NCBI RefSeq assembly: GCF_003315035.1
Contig: NZ_QNRE01000028.1
Span: 1-33,877, forward strand
DNA from: Nocardia puris
Lineage (GTDB): Bacteria; Actinomycetota; Actinomycetes; Mycobacteriales; Mycobacteriaceae
Length of the DNA: 33,877 bases
Direction of reading: 5' to 3'
The notes under the pieces were generated by a model. That model did not search any database. It saw only the letters and a program-made list of their open reading frames with translations, and was not told the DNA's origin. The translations under genes and the position numbers were made by a program. Of the stretch, positions 16,901 to 24,218 are shown piece after piece; position 1 is the first letter of the stretch, and each line of letters opens with the position of its first letter.

Positions 16901-17299
16901 CGCCTCCGCGAAACCGCTGCGCGACAAGTAGGTTCGCACCCGCTCGTTGTGCGCCGACTCGCGGCACTCCGCGATGCGGGCGCGCAGATCCGCCACATCG
17001 GTGATGTCCAGATAGGATTCGTACTGGCCGGCGAAGCTCGCGTCGTCGAGGTCTTCGAGCACGCCGCTGGAGCGCGCCGCCACCGGGAAGCCGCCGAGCC
17101 GTCCGACCCAGGCGGACAGGTCGTCGTCGCTCACCGCGTCGAGGTCCAGCGCGGCGGGCACCACGAACCCGGGCGGCACGTGGAAGCCGCCCGCGATCAG
17201 CTCGTGCAGGGTGCCCGCTTTGCCGCCCGCGCGGTCGGTGTCGAAGTTCTCGGCGCCCAGGAACATCGGGGCGTCGGTGGTCGATCGGATGTCGGTCAT
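13937..17299 (-). CDS. PEP-synthase-like enzyme fused to TMK-like kinase
   Basis: The 1120-aa fusion has three parts. Residues ~1-804 have the PEP-synthase/PigC-like layout: an ATP-grasp domain (AARSSGVLED, SFAGQYES, IEWALDADG, LLQSRAIT), a helical centre and a swivelling domain with His763 in LSHAAVIGREYGIP. Residues ~805-915 are an acidic, Ser/Thr/Ala-rich, probably disordered linker. Residues ~916-1120 are a thymidylate-kinase-like domain with Walker A GGDGSGKTT. The kinase part is the length of a normal TMK. The ATG at 17299 has GGAGGA 6 nt upstream and would overlap by 4 nt a TGA in the frame of the gene before it, like other junctions here. The frame is also open upstream, into the broken reductase end. 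The fusion suggests one intermediate is phosphorylated and then ligated or phosphotransferred by the same protein. Confidence 0.85.
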   Translation of the reverse strand: MTDIRSTTDAPMFLGAENFDTDRAGGKAGTLHELIAGGFHVPPGFVVPAALDLDAVSDDDLSAWVGRLGGFPVAARSSGVLEDLDDASFAGQYESYLDITDVADLRARIAECRESAHNERVRTYLSRSGFAEAKATVAVLVQRMVAAEVAGVGFSIDPLTGIEDNALVECCHGLGERLVSGHVTPTRYSLRLRDGVVLDRDSGGEDVTLAPGALTELAELLLSVQAFRHRPQDIEWALDADGTLWLLQSRAITAITWRTDIGQFSDADLRDGGVSARVCTPLMYSLYDNAFQYSMQRFFRGLKLLAKGTEPDWMAMYYGRAYWNVQAVKSCFRHIPGWDERHFDDDLGVLNNYGEAGPIHTPTTPATIARALPAALAVQSGYGEQLRRVEEFAGRWPAEYARWRERAARVREADDATFATELEECLLTFHADTERSYFTTIYYNSSVQSDVKQLIDKVDAATGGSTPVLDLMGGLADISHMQLQRGIVALHRVGREHGLDSAEWYAALAEFLADQGFHADAELDLTCPRWSEDPKRVRDMIAPMLERGAPPADPDVTLVEQRHRYETALAALRDRVRAKAGTRVRYARGLDRQVERMRNYLIARERMREFSQRCYAIVRAYVVEAGARLAAAGTLDRADDVFLLTIHELADLVGGRVTIAELAPEIRYRGAMYAGYRDLVPPHELGGGVSEAQGAAPGDGDLTGLGCSPGIAEGTARVITSLSEIDRLRDGDILVTRFTDPGWTPALGLVSAVVTEVGGMLSHAAVIGREYGIPAVLNVAGATAAIRSGQRIRVDGGTGVITVLESGETDGAAGESVPNADTSQAGSETRAADESVAERVAASSDTGRAPDSSMEVIAAQEEDPSGDGTVAGDGQIARPESGARAKDVGVGTSATEIRPAATRPAARGRDESLIARKRLICIAGGDGSGKTTQIARLAAEFEAQGHSVAAVTIWDAFLDPKVSSKLPFGNPSEVYAYLKVLSPLSRAHFLFHAMQLSFDLAADRGADTVLANAYWYKYYATEVAHGGDPQVLRKLAAGFPEPDRTFYLTVSPQDALGRKQLRSDYESGYGDEQVFLDFQERSHAALEDLAAEFAWVRLDGTQPQADITKAMLERLREDDR

Positions 17300-17593
17300 G
17301 ACGGGTCCTCCAGAAGCCGGCCGCACCGGGCGCACGTCGTGCCGGTCGGCCAGTGCGCGGGCAGCGCGCACGCCGGACACCGACAGCGCGCCGTAGGACG
17401 GGCTGTCGGTGCGTGGTTCGAAGCCGAGCAGGATGGATTCGGCCAGGCAGGCGTAGACGACGCCGGGCGCGAGGCCGAGTTCGGGCAGGTCCGGGGTCTG
17501 CTCGAGCGGCAGAGCCATGCGGCCGCCGGAGACCAGGGTGACATTGGGCAGCTCGCCCGCCGCCGCGGTCACATCGCCGGGCACGGCCAGATC
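17300..17593 (-). pseudogene. Displaced C-terminal part of acyl-ACP reductase domain
   Basis: After the CA/GT tract at 17594-17602 the reductase homology continues in a different frame: CDLAVPGDV, then VSGGRMALP, then VYACLAESILLGFE, ending near RHDVRPVRPA. The ACLAES segment corresponds to the region of cyanobacterial acyl-ACP reductase that holds the catalytic, acylated Cys; its codon is at 17447-17449. This frame has no stop before 17299 and runs into the PEPS-TMK gene. It is the missing end of the gene at 17569-19962, not an independent gene: it has no start or ribosome site of its own. Confidence 0.8.
17306..17311 (-). promoter_or_regulatory. Strong ribosome binding site for PEPS-TMK gene
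   Basis: GGAGGA on the minus strand, 6 nt before the ATG at 17299. It matters because the upstream reading frame has no stop before this ATG, and the site argues for independent initiation of the PEPS-TMK protein. Confidence 0.7.
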
Positions 17594-19962
17594 GCACACA
17601 CCACGACGGGCCCGGCGCCGGCCAGCAGGTCGGCGGTGATCGGTGGCTCGGCCGCGTTGGTCGCGGTGACCACCACGGCGCAGTCGCGCAGCGCCGCCAT
17701 GTCCTCGCTCACCTCCACGGTGCCCGGCAGCGTGGCGGCCACCCGGCGCAGCCGCGACCCGGAGCCGGGACGCCCCACCAGAACCACGGAATCCGCGTCG
17801 GGAGCGAGCAATTCGGCCATGACGGCGCCGATATTGCCGAGGGCGCCCAGCACTCCGACGCGCCGCGCTCCCGGGCGCAGCTTCGCCAGCTCGGCCCGCA
17901 CCACGTCGTGCGCGCAGGCCGCGGTGAGCGAGTTCCCCGATGTCACAGTGACGTTGTCCTCCACGACCTCGCGGGCCGCGTCGGTGACGATGGAGGTGTA
18001 GCCGCCCAGGCCGATCACGCTCGCGCCCAGGCCCACCGCGTGATCCACGGCCGCGAGCACGAGATCGCGCAGCCAGGCGCGCTGCCCGCCGCGCTGACTC
18101 TCGGCGATCTGCGCCGCCGTCACCGGCACCGCGATCACCACCACCTCGACCCGCGCACCGGAGGGCGAGTCGACCACCCGCCTGGTGAGTTCGAACGGAT
18201 CCGCGACACCGCGCAGCCGCTCGAACAGGTGGATGAACCGCTCGTCGGACCAGTCGTCGAGTTCCGGTGCGAGCCTGCGCAAGTCGGCCGATTCGGGCAG
18301 GTTCGCCAGGAAGGCCACGCGGCGCGGCGCACCCCACGCGGGCGGCGGCTCCGACACCGACCGTCGTGGGCGCGGCGCGCGCTGCGGCGCGGGCGCCTGC
18401 GTGCCGACCGGTCCGGTGAGGTGCGCGAGCAGGCGGGCGTAATCGCGGGCGTGCAGGATCTTGGCGACTTCGTCGAAAGCCGTGATCAGCCGGTCGATTT
18501 CGTCGGCGCCGAGCCCGACCGAAGGCTGGACGCGCAGCGTCGTCGGCGCGGACAGCGTGGGCAGCACGCGAATCCGGTGGTGGTGCAACAGGTATCCGGC
18601 CACGAGATAACCGAGCATGTCCGGCGCGCAGAGTTCACGCAGCAGCGCGGAATCCGGGGCGACCGGCGCCATTTCGATGCCGTGGATCAGTCCGCGTCCG
18701 CGCACTTCGGCGATCACGCCGGGCCATCGCGCGGCCAGTCCGGCCAGCCGATCCGCCAAACACGTTCCGGTGTCCTGGATTCGGGGCAGGTTGTCCCGCA
18801 TGAGGTCCAGCGCGACGTGCGCCAGCTCGGCGGACAGGTCGTCGTCGGCGAAGGTCGAGGTGTGATAGCGGCCGAAGTCCGAGATCGCCCGGCCCGCGTC
18901 CACGAGTAGCGCCGAGATCTTGGCCAGTCCGCCGCCGAGCGACTTGGACAGCAGGTAGTAGTCGGCGCGCACGCCGGACGGTTCGGCGGCGAGAAACGTT
19001 CCGGTGCGGCCCATTCCGGACTGGATCTCGTCGAACACCAGCGCCGCGCCGTGCCGGTCGGCCAGCTCGCGCAGGGCGCGCAACGTCTCGGCGGGGACCA
19101 GGCGGACACCGCCCTCCCCCTGCACCGGCTCGGCGAACACCGCCGCCACCGGCGAAATCTCCTGATACGTCCGCAGCGGACGCCCGTCACGGTCGACGCT
19201 GATGCGACACAGCCGAAGCACCTCGGCGTCGAGCGCGCCGAGGATCTCGGCGGGCTCCCAGGTGCGCAGCCGGTGCCTGCGCGGCCCGGCGACGATGAGG
19301 TCGGCCGGGGTGTCGGCCTGTTCGGTGAGCGCGAAGGCACCCGCCGTCTTGCCGTGGAAGGCGCCGGCGAGCGAGACGAAAAGCGGCCCGCGCGAACGCA
19401 ATTCCGCCACGTCACGCAGGGCGTCGGTGAGTGTGTCGGCGACGGAGCGGGTGTCGTCGTCCGTCGTGGGTTCGGGGCGCATCCCGTCGATCCCGTCGCG
19501 ACGGGCCCGCCGCAGATCACGGCGCAGCTCCTCCTCCAGCCGGGTGAGCGTCCGCGCGTGCACGACCGCCGCATGCCGGATGGCGCCCTCGACCGCGTCC
19601 GCGCCCGTGGACCCGAAGGTCACCACGTAGCGGCCGCCGGTGGTTTCACCGACCAGCTCCGAGAGCCGGCGGGCCAGCGCCGCCGGACCCGGCCGGATGC
19701 TGCCCTGCGCCACGAACGGCATCTGCCGGTTGAGACCGGCCGTGGCCACCCGTACCAGCTCGGGGTGGTTGTGGCCGAACAGGGCCGAACCGAAGCCGCC
19801 GACGAAATCCAGGACCCGCGTGCCGTCGGCCGTGATCAGCTCGTCGCCCACGGCGCCGGTGTAGACCACATCCAGATTGCTCGCGCGTAGCAGAGCGGCC
19901 AGGCCGGGGCGGTGATATCCGGCGTAATCAGCGAAAAGCCGGCCCGAATCGGGCGCGATCAC
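17569..19962 (-). CDS. Class-III aminotransferase-acyl-ACP reductase fusion, frameshifted
   Basis: The open frame gives 797 aa. Residues ~1-510 are a class-III PLP aminotransferase: AFHGKT at 201-206, cofactor Asp311 in DEIQSGMGRTG, Schiff-base Lys340 in LLSKSLGGG. After a Pro/Arg linker, residues ~545 on match long-chain acyl-ACP reductase (AAR): GLGGYTSI at 651-658, VTSGNSLTA at 673-681 and a Rossmann loop VLGALGNIG at 704-712. AAR converts acyl-ACP to fatty aldehyde and the aminotransferase would aminate it to a fatty amine, like TamH in tambjamine synthesis. An extra 2 nt at 17594-17602 ends the frame early, eight residues past VVVC, so the catalytic Cys is lost. This may be a sequencing error, a real mutation or frameshifting. 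GTG start, 3 nt after the ACP stop. Confidence 0.85.
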   Translation of the reverse strand: MIAPDSGRLFADYAGYHRPGLAALLRASNLDVVYTGAVGDELITADGTRVLDFVGGFGSALFGHNHPELVRVATAGLNRQMPFVAQGSIRPGPAALARRLSELVGETTGGRYVVTFGSTGADAVEGAIRHAAVVHARTLTRLEEELRRDLRRARRDGIDGMRPEPTTDDDTRSVADTLTDALRDVAELRSRGPLFVSLAGAFHGKTAGAFALTEQADTPADLIVAGPRRHRLRTWEPAEILGALDAEVLRLCRISVDRDGRPLRTYQEISPVAAVFAEPVQGEGGVRLVPAETLRALRELADRHGAALVFDEIQSGMGRTGTFLAAEPSGVRADYYLLSKSLGGGLAKISALLVDAGRAISDFGRYHTSTFADDDLSAELAHVALDLMRDNLPRIQDTGTCLADRLAGLAARWPGVIAEVRGRGLIHGIEMAPVAPDSALLRELCAPDMLGYLVAGYLLHHHRIRVLPTLSAPTTLRVQPSVGLGADEIDRLITAFDEVAKILHARDYARLLAHLTGPVGTQAPAPQRAPRPRRSVSEPPPAWGAPRRVAFLANLPESADLRRLAPELDDWSDERFIHLFERLRGVADPFELTRRVVDSPSGARVEVVVIAVPVTAAQIAESQRGGQRAWLRDLVLAAVDHAVGLGASVIGLGGYTSIVTDAAREVVEDNVTVTSGNSLTAACAHDVVRAELAKLRPGARRVGVLGALGNIGAVMAELLAPDADSVVLVGRPGSGSRLRRVAATLPGTVEVSEDMAALRDCAVVVTATNAAEPPITADLLAGAGPVVVCAIWPCPAM

Positions 19963-19965
19963 CGG

Positions 19966-20220
19966 CTACGCCCCGATCCTCGCGGGCCCGGTCTTATCGG
20001 CCACGTAGTCGATCACATTCCGCGCCGTGTGCATCGTCGCCGCTTCCTCGTCGCTGATCTCGATGCCGAATTCGCGCTCGATTTCGATGACGAGTTCGGC
20101 CGAGCGCACGGAATCGAGTCCGTAGTCCAACAGCGGGGTGTCGATATCGATGTCGGGCACCCGCAAGCCGTGCCGGAACAGCGCACACACCCGGTTGCCA
20201 ACATCCGAATCCACAGCCAC
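19966..20220 (-). CDS. Acyl carrier protein, first gene of operon
   Basis: The 84-aa carrier protein has the site GLDSVRSAEL with Ser37 for phosphopantetheine, followed by an acidic helix II/III region (EIEREFGIEISDEE). The start is GTG at 20220 with GGAGGG just upstream. A second in-frame GTG two codons later has slightly better spacing and is equally possible. It lies directly before the reductase-aminotransferase, so it may hold the acyl chain for reductive release, while the other ACP pairs with FAAL. The two ACPs could also be carriers for different steps. Confidence 0.92.
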   Translation of the reverse strand: MAVDSDVGNRVCALFRHGLRVPDIDIDTPLLDYGLDSVRSAELVIEIEREFGIEISDEEAATMHTARNVIDYVADKTGPARIGA

Positions 20221-20771
20221 TTACCCTCCGATTTCCGCTGGACCGGCGCGACGACGCGCCCGGCGTTTATCCGACCGCACAAGCCTCAGCGGCGAGAGCC
20301 GTGCGTTTTCACAGGACTACAGGAGGCGCCGGATGCACGCAATACGACAGGATCGGGGGCCGGTTCACCCCGGGGCGGTTAGCTATTTTTCAGCTATCTA
20401 AGCAGTGTGAGATTCGATTCGTCGCGTAGCACGAGATACTTCGGAACGCATTGCTCCCCGGCGACAAATCCGTGAAGTGGTTGAAAAATCCAATAATTCG
20501 AGCCAGGGCCCGGAATTCCCGAAATGGCCCGGATCACGCCTGTTCACCCCCCATTCACCGCAGCGTCCGGCGATTTCCAGCCGACCGGTAGGTACGTTAT
20601 TGGCCCGCCGATTGCCAGCGGCCGCGCGGCACGCCGAGACGGACCCCGGCGGCCCGCAAACGATTTCGCCCGTGATGAAGTGTGACGACTTTCATCGCAA
20701 TCGTTAGTGACGGCATCCGAAACCGGACGCGGTCCGGTACTCGAATCCCGCATCACTCGAAGAATCAACCA
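20221..20771. other. Gene-free region upstream of lipid operon
   Basis: These 550 nt contain no convincing gene. The part from about 20380 to 20520 is clearly richer in A/T than its surroundings and contains a small inverted repeat (20380-20384 with 20392-20396). Since the operon begins at 20220, its promoter and control sites should lie here. No regulator gene is adjacent. Confidence 0.6.
20395..20400 (-). promoter_or_regulatory. Candidate -10 (TAGATA) for lipid operon
   Basis: On the minus strand TAGATA, similar to actinobacterial -10 elements, sits in the A/T-rich patch about 175 nt before the first ACP start. No good -35 is seen at 16-18 nt, so this is only a candidate. It would leave a long 5' leader. 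Confidence 0.25.
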
Positions 20772-21035
20772 TCACAATCCGGACGAATCGCCGGACTCGC
20801 GCTTCTCGTCGTCCGAACGGGCGGGCGGTTCGGCCGGCACCACCGGCCGCAGCAGCACCCAGGCGAAGAACGCCACCGACACGGCGCCCATGCCCAGCCC
20901 CGCCCAGATGTTGACGTTGATGCCGCCGGTCTTGGCCTCCTCGGCGGCGGTGTCGTGCACGAGCCCGGTGATGACCAGGACCACGGCGTAGAGGCCGAGC
21001 AGGGCGCCGACGATGGTGCGGATGTCGAAGAGCAT
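20772..21035 (-). CDS. Small two-helix membrane protein
   Basis: The 87-aa protein has two likely membrane helices (about residues 8-26 and 42-63) separated by a short polar loop, and an acidic, Pro/Asp/Glu-rich tail. I do not recognise a named family. It follows the sodium symporter gene by 12 nt and is surely co-transcribed, so it is probably an accessory subunit or stabiliser of that transporter. The ATG at 21035 is the only sensible start. Confidence 0.8.
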   Translation of the reverse strand: MLFDIRTIVGALLGLYAVVLVITGLVHDTAAEEAKTGGINVNIWAGLGMGAVSVAFFAWVLLRPVVPAEPPARSDDEKRESGDSSGL

Positions 21036-21047
21036 CGGTGAACTTCC

Positions 21048-22793
21048 TTATCCGACAATGATGTTCAGGGCGATGACCAGCACGAGCGCGATCCCGGCGA
21101 GCAGCACCGGCCGCTGGTACCAGGGCAGGGTGGCCGCATCCGGATCGGTGCGCACGGACTTCGGCGTCTCGGAGTAGACGAGGCCGACCAACTCGGCGGC
21201 GGGCTTGGGCTGGGTCACCTGGGTGACCACGACGCTCACCACGATGTCGACCACGAACGCGACGCCCGCCGCCACGAAACTCGCGCCCTGCCCGGACAAC
21301 TGGAACACCTCGAGCTCGTGCAGGATGAACACCAGCACGGCCGAACCGGTTCCGGCCACCAGGCCCATCCACCCCGCGGTCGGCGTCATCCGTTTCCAGA
21401 ACATGCCGAGGATGAACGTGGCGAACAGCGGCGCATTGAAGAAGCTGAACAGCGTTTGCAGGTAGTCCATCATGTTGCTGAAGTTGCCCGCGATGAACGC
21501 CGTGAAGATCGCGGCCACCGTCGCGCCGACCGTGGCCAGGCGGCCGATCCGCAGGTAGTAGCCGTCGGGCTTGTCCTTGACCACGTACTGCTGCCACAGG
21601 TCGAAGCTGAAGACCGTGTTGAACGCCGAGATGTTCGCGGCCATACCGGCCATGAACGCGGCCAGCAGACCCGCGAGGCCGATGCCCAGCAACCCGTTCG
21701 GCAACACGTCCTTCATCAGGTACAGCAACGCTTGGTTGTAGGTGACATCACCGCTGTAGTCCGGGTCGGCCGTGACCGCCTGCTTGTACTCGGCCATCTC
21801 CGGCACCAGCACCGCGCTGATCATGCCCGGGATCACCACGATCAGCGGGATGAACATCTTCGGGTAGGCGCCGATGATCGGCGTGCGCCGCGCGGCGGAG
21901 ATGGAGTGCGTGGCCATGGCGCGCTGGACCTCGACGAAGTTCGTCGTCCAGTAGCCGAAGGAGAGCACGAAGCCGAGACCGAACACGATGCCCAGCACCG
22001 AGAGGAAGTTGTTGGCGAACCCGCTCAGCTCGTTGCCCGGCCAGGATTCCAGCTGCGCGGCGCCGCCGGGCGAGGCGGTCACCTTGTCGCGCAGGCCGTC
22101 CCAGCCGCCGACCTTGTGCAGGCCCACCAGCGTGAGCGGCAGCAGCGCCGCAACGATGACGAAGAACTGGAGCACCTCGTTGTAGATCGCCGCCGACAGG
22201 CCGCCGAGGGTGATGTAGGAGAGCACGATCACCGCGGCCACCACCACCGACACCCACAGCGGCCAGCCCAGCAGTACGTTGAGGATGGTGCCGAGCAGGT
22301 AGAGGTTCACGCCCGCGATGAGGATCTGCGCGACGGCGAAACTCAGCGCGTTCACCAGGTGCGCGCCGGTGCCGAAACGCCTGCGCATGAATTCCGGCAC
22401 CGAACGGACCTTGGAGCCGTAGTAGAACGGCATCATGACCACGCCGAGGAACAGCATGGCCGGGATCGCGCCGATCCAGAAGTAGTGGAAGGTCGGGAAG
22501 CCGTACTCGGCGCCGTTGGCGGACATGCCCATGATCTCGACGGCGCCGAGGTTGGCGGAGATGAACGCCAGGCCGGTCACCCAGGCGGGCAGCGACCGCC
22601 CGGACAGGAAGAAGTCGATGCTCGACGAGACCCGGCGTTTGGCCAGCAGGCCGATGCCGAGCACGAAGACGAAATAGACCGCTACCAGCGCGTAGTCGAC
22701 GGGGTCCGCGTCCAGGCGCAGGCCGGACTGGGCGAGTGGCTGTCCCGCGGCGTGGTGCAGGGAGTGGAGCAGGGGTGAATCGGCAAGCGGCAC
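21048..22793 (-). CDS. Sodium:solute symporter (SSS family), probable sugar transporter
   Basis: The 581-aa polytopic membrane protein has a dozen or more hydrophobic segments and typical SSS/SGLT features: the FFLSGRSLP segment after the first helix, GNFS-like loops, and a GGLSAAIYNEVLQ segment equivalent to the SGLT signature GGL..AV..TDVLQ, with Glu for Asp. It starts with GTG at 22793 preceded by GGAGG. The family couples sodium entry to uptake of sugars or other solutes. Galactokinase lies immediately upstream on the same strand, so galactose (or a related hexose) is the likely substrate, by context only. A strong inverted repeat and a possible -10 lie in the gap before it. Confidence 0.92.
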   Translation of the reverse strand: MPLADSPLLHSLHHAAGQPLAQSGLRLDADPVDYALVAVYFVFVLGIGLLAKRRVSSSIDFFLSGRSLPAWVTGLAFISANLGAVEIMGMSANGAEYGFPTFHYFWIGAIPAMLFLGVVMMPFYYGSKVRSVPEFMRRRFGTGAHLVNALSFAVAQILIAGVNLYLLGTILNVLLGWPLWVSVVVAAVIVLSYITLGGLSAAIYNEVLQFFVIVAALLPLTLVGLHKVGGWDGLRDKVTASPGGAAQLESWPGNELSGFANNFLSVLGIVFGLGFVLSFGYWTTNFVEVQRAMATHSISAARRTPIIGAYPKMFIPLIVVIPGMISAVLVPEMAEYKQAVTADPDYSGDVTYNQALLYLMKDVLPNGLLGIGLAGLLAAFMAGMAANISAFNTVFSFDLWQQYVVKDKPDGYYLRIGRLATVGATVAAIFTAFIAGNFSNMMDYLQTLFSFFNAPLFATFILGMFWKRMTPTAGWMGLVAGTGSAVLVFILHELEVFQLSGQGASFVAAGVAFVVDIVVSVVVTQVTQPKPAAELVGLVYSETPKSVRTDPDAATLPWYQRPVLLAGIALVLVIALNIIVG

Positions 22794-22861
22794 AGCGTCG
22801 TCCCTCCTGGCGATGGCAACCGGGTGTCGGGCTCGAGGTCCAGCTCTCGGTATCTACTGTG

Positions 22862-22895
22862 CGTGATTGTGCCGCACCGGCGCGGCACAATCGCG
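22862..22895. promoter_or_regulatory. Inverted repeat upstream of symporter; candidate operator
   Basis: GATTGTGCCGC (22865-22875) and its exact complement (22882-22892) flank a 6-nt spacer, and the pairing extends outward three more positions (one G-U). On the minus strand it lies 8 nt before TAGATA (22851-22856), a plausible -10 for the symporter. The position fits an operator for a sugar-responsive repressor. A terminator after galactokinase is the alternative, but no T-tract follows. Confidence 0.5.
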
Positions 22896-22935
22896 GATAT
22901 GACCTGGACGGTCGCTCAGCGCGTCTCGCGTGCGC

Positions 22936-24081
22936 TCAGGGTTCGCGGTGCGCGCCCGCCGCGGGCGTCACCGCGAAGACGCGCGGCCTGAGGAAACCGC
23001 GCCGGGCGAACTCTTCTCGCACCGCACCCGCCACCGCGTCGGCGTCTTCGCTGTCGACCAGGGCGATCGCACTACCGCCGAAACCGCCGCCGACCATGCG
23101 CGCGCCGTGCGCTCCGGCCTCGGCCGCCGCCGCGACGGCGACGTCCAAGGCGGTGGTCGAGACCTCGAAATCGTCGCGCAGCGAGGCGTGCCCGTCGAGC
23201 AGGATCGGACCGATGCCGCGCGGGTCGGCGCCCGCGCGCAACAGCGCCGCGACCTCCTGGACGCGCGCGTTCTCGGTGACCACGTGCCGCGCCCGCCTGC
23301 GCAGCAGCAGGTCCTCGAGCCGGACGACCGCGTCGGCGTCCACGTCGCGCAGCGCGGGCACCGCCAAGGCCGTCGCGGCCGCTTCGCATTCCGCGCGCCG
23401 CCGCACGTAACCGCCGTCCACGAGGGCGTGCGGACGGCCGGTGTCGAGCACGAGGAGATCCAGTCCGGCGGCGGCCAAGTCGAACGGAATCTGTTCGTAG
23501 CCACCGGTTCCCGCGTGGAACTCGCGCACGTCCAGCAGCAGCGCGTGCCCCGGCGTGCACAGCACTGCGGCCGACTGGTCGAGCACGCCGGTGGGCGCGC
23601 CCGCATAGTCGTTCTCGGCGGCGCGAGCCAGGTCGATCAGCGCGCGGTCGGAGACCTCCGGGGCGAACAGGTCGCGCACCGCTATCGCCACCGAACACGA
23701 CAGCGCCGCCGAACTGGACAGGCCCGCGCCGATCGGCACCGCGCCGTCGAGCACCAGGGACACCCCGGTGATCCGGTGTCCGCGCCCGGCGAACGCGGCG
23801 ACCACACCCAGCGGATACCGCGCCCAGGAAGGCAGTTCGGCGCGCACCCGCGCGAGGTCGCCGAGCGCCACGTCCACCGATTCGCCGGGCCGCTGGCGTG
23901 ATTCGACGCGTACCCGGCCGGTGCCGTCCGGCTCGGCGGCACAGCGTGTGACCAGCGGCAACGCGATGGGGAGCGCGAAACCGTCGTTATAGTCGGTGTG
24001 TTCACCGATGATGTTGACCCGCCCCGGGGCCACCCACGTCCGCATCGCCACCTCGCTCGTCACGCCGCCCTGCTCGCTCAT
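22936..24081 (-). CDS. galK: Galactokinase
   Basis: The 381-aa GHMP-family kinase phosphorylates galactose to galactose-1-phosphate with ATP. The galactokinase signature GRVNIIGEHTDYNDG is at residues 20-34. The ATP loop PIGAGLSSSAALS and the third GHMP motif VGGGFGGSAIAL are present. The ATG at 24081 is chosen over the longer open frame (to 24177) because the family begins just before the signature; an ATG at residue 13 is also possible. The symporter lies downstream on the same strand. galT, galE and galM are not in the window, so the Leloir pathway must be completed elsewhere. Confidence 0.95.
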   Translation of the reverse strand: MSEQGGVTSEVAMRTWVAPGRVNIIGEHTDYNDGFALPIALPLVTRCAAEPDGTGRVRVESRQRPGESVDVALGDLARVRAELPSWARYPLGVVAAFAGRGHRITGVSLVLDGAVPIGAGLSSSAALSCSVAIAVRDLFAPEVSDRALIDLARAAENDYAGAPTGVLDQSAAVLCTPGHALLLDVREFHAGTGGYEQIPFDLAAAGLDLLVLDTGRPHALVDGGYVRRRAECEAAATALAVPALRDVDADAVVRLEDLLLRRRARHVVTENARVQEVAALLRAGADPRGIGPILLDGHASLRDDFEVSTTALDVAVAAAAEAGAHGARMVGGGFGGSAIALVDSEDADAVAGAVREEFARRGFLRPRVFAVTPAAGAHREP

Positions 24082-24218
24082 GCGCCACACGCTACGAGAC
24101 ACGCCGCGCCGCGACGGCCATTCGCCCACTGTGCGTGCGCGATTCACGTTCGTGCCGCAGAGTCGAATTCGAAGCAATCGCGGCCTGCAAATTGGGCCGC
24201 CGTTCTCCGGAGGGCACT
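24082..24218. promoter_or_regulatory. Divergent promoter region galK / arginine decarboxylase
   Basis: The 137-nt gap between two divergent genes should hold both promoters. A perfect 10-bp palindrome TCGAATTCGA lies at 24163-24172 and could bind a regulator. No clear -35/-10 pair was found. Confidence 0.4.

Larger units (their letters stand above)
1832..20220 (-). other. Thirteen-gene coupled amino-lipid operon
   Basis: Thirteen minus-strand genes run from the ACP start at 20220 to the SDR stop at 1832. Most neighbouring pairs overlap by exactly 4 nt; the exceptions are a 3-nt gap after the first ACP, an abutment at 5680/5681 and a 16-nt overlap between the HAD and lipid kinase genes. This indicates one transcript with translational coupling. 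The content (two ACPs, FAAL, aminotransferase-AAR, oxoamine synthase, SDR, P450, two PEP-synthase-like enzymes, two TMK-like domains plus a lipid kinase, a nucleotidyltransferase and a phosphatase) suggests synthesis of a long-chain amine or sphingoid-like lipid with phosphate or nucleotide chemistry. The product is unknown. Confidence 0.85.
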
